Assembly (NCBI GenBank): GCA_001574975.1
Contig: KQ965768.1
Location: forward strand, 195,641-259,640
Source of the DNA: Gonapodya prolifera JEL478
Lineage: Eukaryota > Monoblepharomycota > Monoblepharidomycetes > Monoblepharidales > Gonapodyaceae
Direction: 5' to 3'
Length of the DNA stretch: 64,000 bases
Shown: one piece after another, positions 35,301-47,352 of the stretch
How positions within the stretch are numbered: the first letter of the stretch is position 1
How the letters are laid out: the number at the start of each line of letters is the position of its first letter
Program-made: the position numbers and the translations under genes
Notes under the pieces: generated by a model
The model's input: the letters and a program-made list of their open reading frames with translations, nothing else
Told to the model about the DNA's origin: nothing
Databases searched by the model: none

Positions 35301-37953
35301 CCAGCCTGGTTCGAGCCTGAAGATGTTCCGTTCGGTTCAAAACTCTGGGGTACAGTGCCGCCATCACCCCCAATACCACCCCGAGCCGTAAGCAAAGGTG
35401 TTCGCTCATTGACTCGAGTGGCCGCTGTTTCCGGGACCGCCAATGGCGGTGTTGGTGGGGGCTGGAGGCGATCTCCCATGTCGATTTCCTCGTTCACATC
35501 CACAACGTCCTCGTCGTCCGCAACGTCTTGGTCATGAACAGTGACCCGAATTCGGCCTGAAACTATCTTGAATACGAGTTCCGCGGGGGCAGACTGTGTC
35601 GTCAGAGTTGCACCAGCGGGGTAGCGCCTTGTGTGTTGCACAATGCTTTCAACGTTGCGTCAATGCGAGGATGTACACAAAGGCACCCACCGCCATTCTG
35701 TCGCCATGTCCACAGCTTGGACCGCACCGCCACCATGCTCCCCAAGGGCCTCGACAAACTTCCACATTCGGTCTCTTAGCACGGCCCCACATCGGTCGGC
35801 CAGGGGTAAATAGACCGAGTTTGGAAGGAACGCAAACCAGGCTGGCGCGCCCGACTTGGCAGCGTTGTCAACGCCAGTTGCTGCACGCCACTGGACCGGG
35901 GCCGCCGAGAGGGCCACAGCAGAGAAGGCGCCGATGACGGCCCCTCGCGATGCGGTCCAGAAGATGTCGTCCCCCTTTTGTGGTCCTGCCACAATCTCCC
36001 CCGCGAGAACCACGCAAACTCCTTCGAACGCTCGGCCCTCGGGAATGAGCGTTGCGCCGGGAGTAAGCTGATGCAGCGTGACCAGATCTGCCGCAGATGG
36101 AGGGAGAGAGTCCGGAGGGAGCTGAAGTACTTTGAGGAGATGTGCCATGCACTCGTGACGGATGTGAACTGCGATGGGGTTTGGAAGAGGGATTGTTGCG
36201 TTGGCAAGAATCGATACAAGAGACGACGTCGGTGGTCCCAGTGAAAACACAGCGGGTGGGCCGAGCGGAGGACGGCCATCACTTGCGAAAAGCGAGCGCG
36301 GAGTAGGAGGATCATCGGATGCAAAAGAGGGCCTGACCTGACCATTCGGACGAGACGCGCCCGTCGGGGCGTCAAACAGCGACGCCACGATCCCTTCCTG
36401 GGCATCATCGTATTCAGAATCTTCTACGTGCTCCTGATCCTGATCATGTGGGACGCTGACTTCATCCTCGGGGTGGTTTCCATTCGGAAAAGCTGTGGGT
36501 GCTCTGGCACGCTCCACTTTGGCCTCCATGGTATTCCACCATTCGGTCACTTGGGCGGCATCGGGAGCGATCACATCCACCGCCTGGACGATCCGCAAGA
36601 GGTCCACCGAGTACCCCAAGTATCGCCGCACGAAGGGTAACGTGACCCTCGTTATTCTCGACGCTAGCACCGATAGCACTTGGTCTGCAGCGTCGGGGTA
36701 AGTTTTCGCGAGGCGCGCAAAAGTTCCAGCAGGGACGACGGCAAGGAATGCGTCGGAGGCTGCGCGCGCGACGAGATGCGGGGGTCGCGTGAATCGGCTC
36801 TTGGGACAGGTTGGGGAAGACGGGGAAGAGGGCGAGTCGGACGAAGGGTCCGGGTTGACCAGTTCGTGGATGATGGTGAAGAGCGATGTGCCGATGCGGC
36901 CGGGGGTCAGTGTGTGCAAGAGGTTTGATGAAGTTGTCAAGCGCCTGGCAGATGCAGCTGTGCCCTCTGGTGAAGCTTCGCTAGCAATGACGTTCAGTTC
37001 TTGAGAGCTTCCAAATATGGGATGGTCGGGGGGCTTCGACGCGTCGAAGGACTTGTGGTGGTGGCCAGATAGTTCCGACAGTGGCACCGAGCCATTCTCA
37101 TACTTGCCATTAAGGTCACCTAATCCACTCGTGTGATTTCCGTAAGATTTTCTTGCGGATTTCGATTCCGTGGACGGATGGCGTTCTGCTGGTGGAAAAA
37201 TCTTGTCCTCCTGCGACGGGATGGAGAAAGAGATGTCCACGGTGCCATGAATGAGAACAGCGGTGTGAGGGTAGTCTGAGTTTGGGCCGAACAAGGCATC
37301 ACCAGCTTTCAAATATTGATGGCGGACAGATTTAGAAATCAGTGCAAACGCTTCCGGCTTAGAATGTCCTGGGACGTGAGCCAAACCGTGGTCTGTTATA
37401 CTCGGAAGAAATCGACCCTCACCGGAAGGAAGCCCAGTATGTTGATCAAGGCGCTCCGCACCATGTCGTCCAGGTCGCGCGGTGTTCCGTTCCCGACATG
37501 CTGGAATCTCAACCGGACAGAACTTCTGTTGAGCAGACTGGGGTTCGTCGGTGAGGACGGCCGTGGCGCGTTCATAACAGACGTGGGCGACGAAGGGGGC
37601 GAAGGTGATTCCGTTCGTGGAGTCCTCGTGAAATCTACCGTATGGCGCCGCGGCTCCAAATGGAGTCGTCCACCACCACCACCACCTCCACCTCCACCTC
37701 CCCTTTCGGCACGCGTCTGATGCTGCTGTGCCGTGCTGGCTTTTTCTGGCACTCGCAAGTTTTCTGCGCCAGAGAAACTCGTTCCCCCAGCGGAGAACAT
37801 GCGCTCCAGTTCAGCATCAGGGTCTTCCATTTCGTCTAAGGAGCCCATCGATTCGGCATTGAGCGGGGAACCCATTAAAGGCGACGAGGACCCCATCGAG
37901 CCATTGACGTGTTTAAAGAACGGAGCCCTTCCTGCGGCAGTGTTGGAGTGCAT
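32324..37953 (-). CDS. NTE1: lysophospholipase/phospholipase B NTE1 (patatin, cyclic-nucleotide-binding-like domains)
   Basis: Fourteen exons (complement of 32324-32398, 32462-32544, 32614-32811, 32871-32946, 33006-33127, 33192-33281, 33345-33468, 33527-33665, 33729-34015, 34069-34494, 34555-34753, 34815-35627, 35691-37357, 37423-37953) encode 1,609 aa. Cyclic-nucleotide-binding-like folds lie at about 180-400, 580-720 and 730-1000. The patatin domain has the glycine-rich oxyanion loop [13 protein letters not shown] (about 1315), the nucleophile elbow GTSIGA (about 1347) and the DGG dyad Asp (about 1467). It deacylates phosphatidylcholine at the ER. Oddly, the predicted start MHSNTAAGR gives no N-terminal membrane helix, which NTE1 proteins normally have, and there is little room for another exon before the neighbouring gene. 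A poly-Gly run is encoded near 37,670. Confidence 0.93.
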
Positions 37954-38333
37954 GGTATCCACTCGAATCGAGTCCAGCTGCCTCGTGGCTGCCACGTGCC
38001 CTGTAAACCCTCCTGAAAGACACCGGACACTCTCAGCGTCAAGTGAGAGCAAGAAGGAGAGGGGGGAGAGGGGGGAGAGGGGGAAGGAAGCGCGAAACTG
38101 AAAGGCGTATTCGGTTGAATTTGCAATGAGTATCGGCTGAAGTTCTTAGTTCACGTCTCCCAATCAAACGTTTTCTCGGTCGAGACAGATATAAATATCA
38201 AAAATTGGCAAGATGCTACCACAATAAGTACATATTCTTCAAATTCTAAAGTCACCAGATTGATGTGCCCTTCCAAGGGCTGGGGTCCAGCGATCTTGCA
38301 GTGTTCATAGACATGACTGTACCGTGGCGTTAT

Positions 38334-40751
38334 TTAAGAGGAACGCTGCCCACTCGGAGGTGACGAAATTTTCGAGGGGAACTTGAGTTGCATCGATTCG
38401 AAACGCCGAGAGCTGGGAGTCACGTCACTACCCGCGTAGAAATCGAGGTCTGATGGCGGTCGAACTCCAAAGTCCAAGTATTCACTGCATGATGCATCAT
38501 TCACGGTCAGTCAGTATTTTTTCAGCGACGGCAATGCCCCGTCCACTCTTGTGTACTCACAGTGGCACAAGACCGCTATTTCCCGATTGAACTTCCGTGC
38601 CCAGACCCCATCCGTCGCGATACGCTGTGTGGAGTTGCAATTCGGAACCCATAATGATCGTCAGCTCATCACCGTTGCGTGCTATGTACTGTCAACGCGG
38701 AAGAAACGAGGCAGGTCGCAGTGAATTGAAGAAGCGTTAGAGCCACTTCTTCTCTCTTTTAGTCGTGGATCGGCGACACTCACATCGCGATTGATCACGT
38801 ATACGGGATTTGGCTCTGGCAGGTGCATCTGTGCGGCACCCGCGTGCCCAGCTCCGGCCAGATACGCGAACGCCCAGTGGGCTGGACTTCCCGCCGAGCT
38901 TGTTCCGAACGACTGAGCGTTGCATATGCACATTGAAACGGAATAAGCCACCACATCTCATTCACAGACCCACAACTTCACCCAACTCACCGAAACCGAC
39001 TTCATCCGCGCTGACGCCGACGACCCATAATCCGTCGCAGACCCCCACTCTCCCGAATAATTACTCATGCCCGTCTCCACACGTCCGCTGCCACTGGCAA
39101 GGTACGCGGACCTGCTTGCGCCCATGGACAGGATCTGGGGTCCTGACACGTTGGACGTCATTGATTGCGGTGGGTACTGCATTTTTCCAGAGCCGTTGTA
39201 GGCGGCGGGGATGGGAGCGACGGCGGGGTACTTGTGTTGCTCCGGCATTGTCATTGGTGCACTACCCCAGGAGGGGGTTGTGTGCTGCTGATGGTGGTGG
39301 GATTGCAATGTCGGAACAGTGCTGCCAAGCGAGCCTGATTTGGAGAGTGAGCCCGAGTTGGATTTTGAGATAGAGCCGGAGCCTGGTGGTGGTGGGGTCG
39401 AATTATCAACGCCTGAGGAGTGCTCAGCGTGAGAAAAGTTGGCAATGGGCAGAGGCACTTTGCTTCTCACCGGTGAGCTCAACGTGTCCGCCTCTCCGAG
39501 ACGACTTAATGACAACTACGACAACCGCGATCGCGACCAGCAAGACGCCAACAACGCCAGCAACAACTCCAATGATGAGCCCCAGGTTCGACGAGGACCC
39601 AGGAGCTGCACTTGGAGCAGCGTTGACGCCGTCCACTCCGTTGGGGTTGATGGAGCGTGGTGACGGGTCAGAGCTCGGTGTTGGATTCATCGATCCTGAG
39701 GTGGCACCGGCCCCTGACGCTCCTGTGGTGGTTGAAGCAGACATGGTGGCAGGCGCTCCGGACATGGTTGGTGGCAGGGAAAGTGTTTCTGCGTTGTTCG
39801 TCGCTCCTGTTGGGGGAGCAGCGACGGAGCTTGTTGCGTCCGCTGCAGGGGAAGAAACGACTTGCGTGGGTGCCGCGGGTGGAGGAGGAGGAGGAGGAGG
39901 CGGCGGCGGCGGCGGTTGAGGTGGGCATGCGACTGGCAATCTTGGGCAGAGTGCAGGGTAGTTGCCGGTACATGTCGACTAATTGGCAGAGCGACGCAAA
40001 CGAATTCAGAACGCTTGAGGTCAAGTGTACTCGTACATATATGGACATACCAGGCCTGCATTTCCGGGAGTGATTGAACAGAGCGAGTTGAGGCTCGTCG
40101 GCAGCAGTCCGTCAATGTTGCCACTGAAGGCGTTGTTCTCCAGTTTCACCTGCACGAGCTTGGTATTTCCACTCAAGTCCGGAATGGATCCCGTCAGGGA
40201 ATTTCCGCTCAGGTCCAGTCGATCCAGAAGCGGGACGCCGGCGAAGGCGTTCCGGTTGACGGGTCCACTGAAGCCGTTGTTGAGCGCGCCGAAAAACGTC
40301 AGTTGGGGGAAGGGGAAGGACGACGGAAAGGCAGTGTTGAACTTGACATTGTTCTGAACAAACGGAAACGGTTCATGCGACCCCGCGGGATGATTGCAGT
40401 GAAGCGTTCAGAACAAACGGAAACGGTTCATTCGACCCCGCGGGATGATTGCAGTGAAGCAGGTTAGCTGACGTCGACGTTCAAAGAAAACGGGGTAGAC
40501 GAACTTACGAAGTTAATCCCCGTGACGTGGCCCTGATTGTCGCAGCTGACACCTGGATAGTAGGAGGGGACTGCAGCAACCTCTGTGCAACAGTGATCTG
40601 CGCCCTGTGTCGACCAGACCGTTCCGGCCGCCTTGAACCACGATTCGATAGCCGCGCATTCAGCTAGGTTTCCGCCGGATATCAGGGCGAATGTCGGAGA
40701 GGCGAAAAAGGCGGAAAGGAGGAGGGCGAGGCCAACCCCGCAGCCAGGCAT
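38334..40751 (-). CDS. LRR surface protein with transmembrane helix and cytoplasmic SH3 domain
   Basis: Exons, complement of 38334-38484, 38561-38688, 38784-38912, 38991-39412, 39471-39978, 40051-40353 and 40509-40751, encode 627 aa. A signal peptide (MPGCGVGLALLLSAFFA) precedes a cysteine-capped LRR ectodomain: ESWFKAAG, GVSCDNQGHVTGINF, LLDRLDLSGNSLTGSIPDLS, KLENNAFSGNI. A Pro- and Ser/Thr-rich stalk follows (about 195-310), then one membrane helix (LGLIIGVVAGVVGVLLVAIA). The cytoplasmic tail ends in an SH3 domain completed by splicing: YIARNGDELTIIMG, DGWGLGTE, SGLVPLEYLDF. SH3 domains bind Pro-rich partners, so a link from surface contact to the cytoskeleton is an inference. Intron 40354-40508 contains a tandem duplication. 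Confidence 0.88.
40351..40460. repeat. exact-length 55-bp tandem duplication inside an intron
   Basis: Copies 40351-40405 and 40406-40460 are identical except at about two or three positions. The copy next to exon 2 supplies the real acceptor (TTTGTTCAG on the minus strand). In the other copy the same position reads TTCTG, so it cannot act as a 3' splice site. The duplication enlarged the LRR gene's first intron to 155 nt. Confidence 0.85.
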
Positions 40752-42871
40752 CGTGGATGATGGGGAGCGCGATGGTGGTGAGAGATGAGACGATTGTGGG
40801 ATCACTCTTTCGGATGGTCGCTCTCAAGTTCCGTTCTGTTCGTGTGTTCAGACGGGGGAAAGAGGGTGTCCTGGCAGAGGTGAGGCGCCGGGGCGTATGA
40901 ACTGTTCTCCCCCCGCCCGTTTCGTTTTCGGAAAGATGACCGTCAAGAAAGAAGCCACCGCCAAACCATGCGGCGAGTCTTGTGTTCATTGCGCGTAAAG
41001 ATGAAAGGAAACTCTGGAAAGGTGGACAAGCTCACACCAAGCAAACGCAACCCCATTTTGGCATTGTGGCTTCAGGGTCATGTCCACAGTCTGAGGCCAC
41101 GTTGAAATCAAACAAATCACGTCAATGTCCCTGCTTACTGCAATAAACGATGACGCAGAAAACCCCGATAAGGCTGCATGCAACCGAATCTGCAACCACC
41201 TAACCTGATAACATCAAATTCACCCAAGCTTCTCCAGCCACATGGCAAGGGAGGACTGGGTTCGCCCGATAACACACGAAGGACCGTACAGCAAGTAAGG
41301 CTATGTACAACTTGCCGTCATCATGTCCGAAGTCCTGCTATGTAGCACCCGCCTTCCCACGAAATGTATGCGTCAGTTCTGGACCGTACACCCTTGGAGA
41401 AGCCACTTGAAGCCGCTTGAGTGATTGCCCTCAAAGTTTCTCTTTGTTGTCCCAATGTGAACGTCCAGTCCAGTTAGGTGGTCCGTGAAAGGAAGACACT
41501 ACAAGACAAAGCCTGCAGGGTGACTCGAAAATGCCATTGAAGTGGAACAAAGTTGGTCTCACTGTATTGTTTGACACCAAAGCAAGTAAAGAAGAGACGG
41601 GAGTTCCGTTGGCCCTGCGCTCCTTTTACATGCACCTTCGCGTGCCTCCTGAAGACGTGGTGCCAGTGGGGGACTGTAGGGGGTGATGCACTTCTCTGCA
41701 CTTGCATACAAAAGGCAACAAAGGCAAAGGCACTGAAAGGGTCTCACACACTTTTTTCGTGCGCAGACGTTTGGTCAATTGACAGTCTAACAGGGTGGTG
41801 TGGTTTGACCTCCTTGCCGAACAAATGCAAAATCCAACGTTGATTTCTAAAACGCGGCACTGGCACTGGGTATATGCAGACGATGGAAGTGCTAGACTCA
41901 TACGAGGAACGTAACAAACACAATGGTCTTTTGATGATCAGACCTGGGATAATTCAGCATCCAAGATGCGGTGATTTACTGGGCAACTTTCATTCGTGCC
42001 GTTTAAAAATACCTGTGACAAGGTTGAATAGCTGTGGCAAGGTTGAACGACCTCCATCGGTGCTTAACAGAAGTCTCCGAATATACGAAATGCATGTAGT
42101 GGACGATATTCCGCAATATATAACCAACACGTCGGTCCGTTATCTTGCAGGAGATCTGTCGGCTTGCAGGTGAGTTCTGATTATCGTTTCGAAGGAAAAT
42201 CCCCGGTTTCGTCCCCAAATGGATTGCTGCGAAGCTTTTCATGTGAGGAGCTTCGGAGGCCACGGGTTACTTTGCATTTTTTTTTTCTACCCCCGAGTTG
42301 ATGATCTCCGACGTGTGAGAATTTAGCCGGCAGAGACGTTCACGGTTTTCACGGTAGCCAAATCATGAAGTAAAGTAGCCGAACTAAAGACTAAACGGGG
42401 ACGCAAGAAAAAAATAGGGGATTTGACTGACCCGGTCTGCCTGCGTACCTGCGTTCTTTCCCTGATTTGTCATTTATCGTTATCGGAGTGTTCTTCAACA
42501 TTTAAAGAAAATAATAATAAACTAAACCGACGATGATTGTGTTGCTGGCTTGATTCGATTGTGCGCCATGGCATGATCACATGGAACCCGGAACCGCACA
42601 GAAATGTTCGGCCTCGGCGAATTTAAGGCGATTTTTAGCATTGGCTAAATTTGCGAAGCAGTCATTGCGAATTTGTTACGAAGGGTAGTGCAACTGGATT
42701 CAGGGTCACTTGGGTGTGCCACCGCCTGCCCTCTGATTATTCTGGATTGAGAAGTTTTTCGCCCACGTCCCGTCCACCCCCACGATCGCCCGCACGAGGC
42801 TCGCGGTCTTTTCAGTGCGGGAGCTCCTCCCCCGACATTCCCTTGTTTCCCCCCCCGTGTGCGCTGGGAGG
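40752..42871. other. 2.1-kb divergent intergenic region
   Basis: It separates the LRR gene and the C2H2 gene, transcribed away from each other. It is AT-richer than the genes. Short frames exist (for example 41,560-41,840) but have neither splice support nor family resemblance. It should hold both promoters. Confidence 0.4.
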
Positions 42872-44326
<1,455 letters not shown>

Positions 44327-45667
44327 AAAGCCTTCATTTTTGCCGCTTTGTTGGACTCGCACCCGAAAACGGCGGGTGTTTCAGCTCGCCTCTCTTTTGA
44401 TGATACGATACCTGCCCTTGGCCCTTCCCTCTCCTCGGCTCTTTCATTTTGCATCTACTTTCACAGTAACCCCCCTTCCCTCCTCCCCACCCCTTTTATG
44501 TGGTGAACGCAACCGCATAGCGATCCTCTTTCGCTCTCTCTCTTTCTTCCCTTTTGCGCGCGCAGATCTGGATTGCAAAATGGTTCTTTGGTGGTACAGC
44601 GGTACAGCGTGGGAGCGGTCGAAAGCGTGGCGGGTTGAAAGTTTGGAGCAATTTTGCCTACGTACCATTTCAGGATGTTTTAGTGATAAGCAATATCATT
44701 CTATTGTCCCGCCTTTGTCATCAAATGAGGGTCGAATAGATTATGAAGGTTAGACGTCAAAAGCCAAGAAAATGAGTTCAAGGACAGGAAAAAAGCTTGA
44801 GACTATTATTCTGCACGAGCTTTTCGTGAGATGCGGTTGTGATTGTCAGGGATTGCTGAGCGATTTCGTCCATTTTGAATGGTCAGTTCTCGAGTGCGGC
44901 TTGAAAGCAGGGTTGGCCACCAAGCTGCAGCACAGGTGGTTCAGTATTAGTGCGCGCTCGAAAGCGGTGTAAAATCAGGCGGAGACGAGCCATCTGACAA
45001 TCTGACATGGAAACATGTGCAATCGACATTCCTTTGGGCGAGCAGGCACCGGTGAAAGGGAAACTTTGAGACTGCCAAACAAAGCTCTCGCAGTTCATTA
45101 ACAGATTTGCTTGAAATGAGCGAGTTGCTTTGATTTTTGCGTCCTTGTTTGTGAGTTGGAAACGACCGTTATCGTATCGAGAGAGAGCCCGTTCTCCCCG
45201 GAAAAACTCACGGAGATCTTTCGATTGCTTCACCAAAGGAGGTGTTTCAACGTCCGGTGAATGTTCAAGTGGTTTTCGACGTGATGTTGGTTTGTTGGGT
45301 GGATTGCTCGAACTCGCGATAGAGGTCCTACGGCAGAATTGTCGTCCTGGCGCGCCCGGTCGAGCATCGAGAGAGTCCGCGATGAAGCATTAAACACGGA
45401 CTACATTGCTTCTTCGTCGGCGGATTGCAGTTTTTCCACTTCTGAGGATCATCACCGACGAAGAAGAAGTCCAATGTGGTCGGTCTGGGGGGAAAGATTG
45501 CGTGTTAGTATCATAAAATTTGTGTTGCATGAGTGAAATTATCAACGGAGATGTATTTGGAAGGGTAGCCATTGATTTCGGTAATGCCTCAGTGGGTGTT
45601 GAACGGCCTAAGTCTTAGTTGCCGAAGCGACGGTTATCAAATATTCACATCTGCCCACAAAGCCTTC
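44327..45667. other. intergenic, no gene seen
   Basis: 1.3 kb between the C2H2 gene and the mobile-element island. No frame with family resemblance or splice support. Confidence 0.4.
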
Positions 45668-46078
45668 ATGGTGGACAGGGAGAAGCTTCTCCAAAGCTGT
45701 CGCCATTTCCGTCACTCCTACGACGTTCCCATTGCAGTCCTGAGTGAGAGCTATGGTATACACCAACGGACAGTTTACAAATCGTTGAAGGAGCTGATAT
45801 CCCAAACGTCTGGCCCACAACTGAAACCAGGACGGCACCAAAAGGTCTCTGCAGAAGTTGAGAATGAAGTCTGCAAGTGGATGACTACAGATTGCTCCCG
45901 CAGACAACATACTGTTGAGGCAAAAGTATGGTATTTCAGCAACACAACAGACAATCTCACAAATCCTTGCCCACAGCAAAATTACGTGGAGGTGTCTCAC
46001 AAGCGTGAACCCTTCACAATGGGGACAGGAGTAACAGGTAGCAATGTTCCAGCAGCAGATGTCTTGAGTCACTTGTGA
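45668..46078 (+). mobile_element. N-terminal remnant of a DNA-transposon transposase
   Basis: From Met 45668 the frame gives a helix-turn-helix: ESYGIHQRTVYKSLKEL, then KPGRHQKVSAEVENEV. A second helix-turn-helix (GISATQQTISQILAHSKITW) is in another frame just after 45,930, so a frameshift separates the two. Paired N-terminal HTH units are typical of Tc1/pogo-type transposases. No DDE catalytic part follows in this orientation. Confidence 0.55.
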
Positions 46079-46135
46079 CACATGGGCAGCAATGGAGAAG
46101 TCTTCTTTCAACATTAATGAGATCCCACTTTGTTG

Positions 46136-46800
46136 CTATGCACCAAGGGGACCAGTGCCAGTCACCCTTAAGCGTATGTGAATGAAGGACTTGTTTTTGT
46201 TCCTGTTGACATTGCAATACAATGTCCAGAATACCCTCCAGAGGGCAGTGGCACAATTGCTGGCAGACACTGCTCCAAATGAAGTAGATTCAGGCAAGGC
46301 AAAGGTTGGTGGAAGTCCAGTGGTGGCGTGGAATAAATTAAACAGAAGTGGGAACTCTTCCATCATTGGTGATGTATACAAAGCACTTGAATTTTTTTTG
46401 AGTGCTGCCTTGGATGCCCAATGCGCCCTGATCTCTTCAGTGCAACCAGCAGGAAGTTTTACCCTCTTCAGCATACTGCTGACACTCTGCTGCACCATCT
46501 CAATACCAGACTCCTCCTTAATAAATGACACAGAGTGTTTCTGCTTTCTCTTTGGATTGTCAAGCATCCATTCTGCAACTGCCAATGCTTGCTCTGGATT
46601 GAGCAACAGCTTTCTTCCCCTCATCTCAACCTCCAGTTTAGGATGTGGTTTGTCAGGCTCTGCCAGCCACTTGTTGACTATTCACTTGTGTACACCATAT
46701 CCTTCAGCCACTTGCTTTGGCATGATGTTGGTGTTCCTCTTGAGGGACTTCACAACAGCAACAATTTTGGCATGTGATGGTGGAATTGGACTGGCCATGG
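46136..46800 (-). mobile_element. transposase remnant on the minus strand
   Basis: Reading leftward from Met 46800 (MASPIPPSHAKIVAVVKSL), a helix-turn-helix NIMPKQVAEGYGVHK is followed by one in-frame stop near 46,685. The frame then continues LLLNPEQALAVAEWML and GIEMVQQSVSSMLKRVKL, a second HTH-like unit. The rest (to 46136) is degraded. Same general class as the neighbouring pieces. Confidence 0.5.
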
Positions 46801-46883
46801 CTTGATGCCTTTTCAGATGGTTGGCTCTTGTGATTCAAGGAGAGGCATCAACTTTGTTACTTCAAACTTCACAGAGACAGTTG

Positions 46884-47111
46884 CAATGCAGACACCAATG
46901 CAATTGCAGAGGAACTGCCTGCTTTACTGGAGGAATGCCTAAAATATCCCTCAGACAACATTTACAATGGTGACAAGACTGGCCTCTATTACAGCAGCAG
47001 CCCAGACAAAACCATTGCCAGAGCTTGTTTGGAAGGCGGGAAACAGAGCAAAACAAGAATTACTGTTCTTCTGTGCTCCAATGCAACTGGGTCAGATAAG
47101 GTCAAGCCAAT
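46884..47111 (+). mobile_element. DDE_1 (pogo/Tigger/CENP-B-type) transposase fragment
   Basis: An open stretch encodes NIYNGDKTGLYYSSSPDKT, a Gly/Lys linker (GGKQSKTRITVLLCSNATGS) and KVKPI. This matches the start of the DDE_1 catalytic core (YNxDETGL...PxxT...K.RxTxLxCxNAxGxxKxxP). The first catalytic Asp is present and the usual following Glu is Lys. The frame is cut off exactly where the chromovirus left LTR begins at 47,112. Confidence 0.75.
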
Positions 47112-47352
47112 TGTCACCATAGCCTCAGGTGACATCCATTGACATGGTATATATAGTGTGAGGTGTTAAGTGCTGTGCCACTACTGTGGTCATGTATTTA
47201 GATGAGTGCACCTGCAGGGCGTGCCCCAAGTTTGGCGTCACGTTCCTGCAGGTGAGTTCTGTGTGCGCTACAACATATTATGTATGTTTGATCAGATATA
47301 TACACGTTCCTGCAGTTTACAGGCCCGTGCAGCTCACCTAGGTTGTGTAGCA
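47112..47352 (+). repeat. left LTR of the chromovirus
   Basis: 241 bp, begins TGTCACCATAGC and ends GCA. Its partner lies at 52,207. No target-site duplication is shared with the right flank. Confidence 0.85.
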
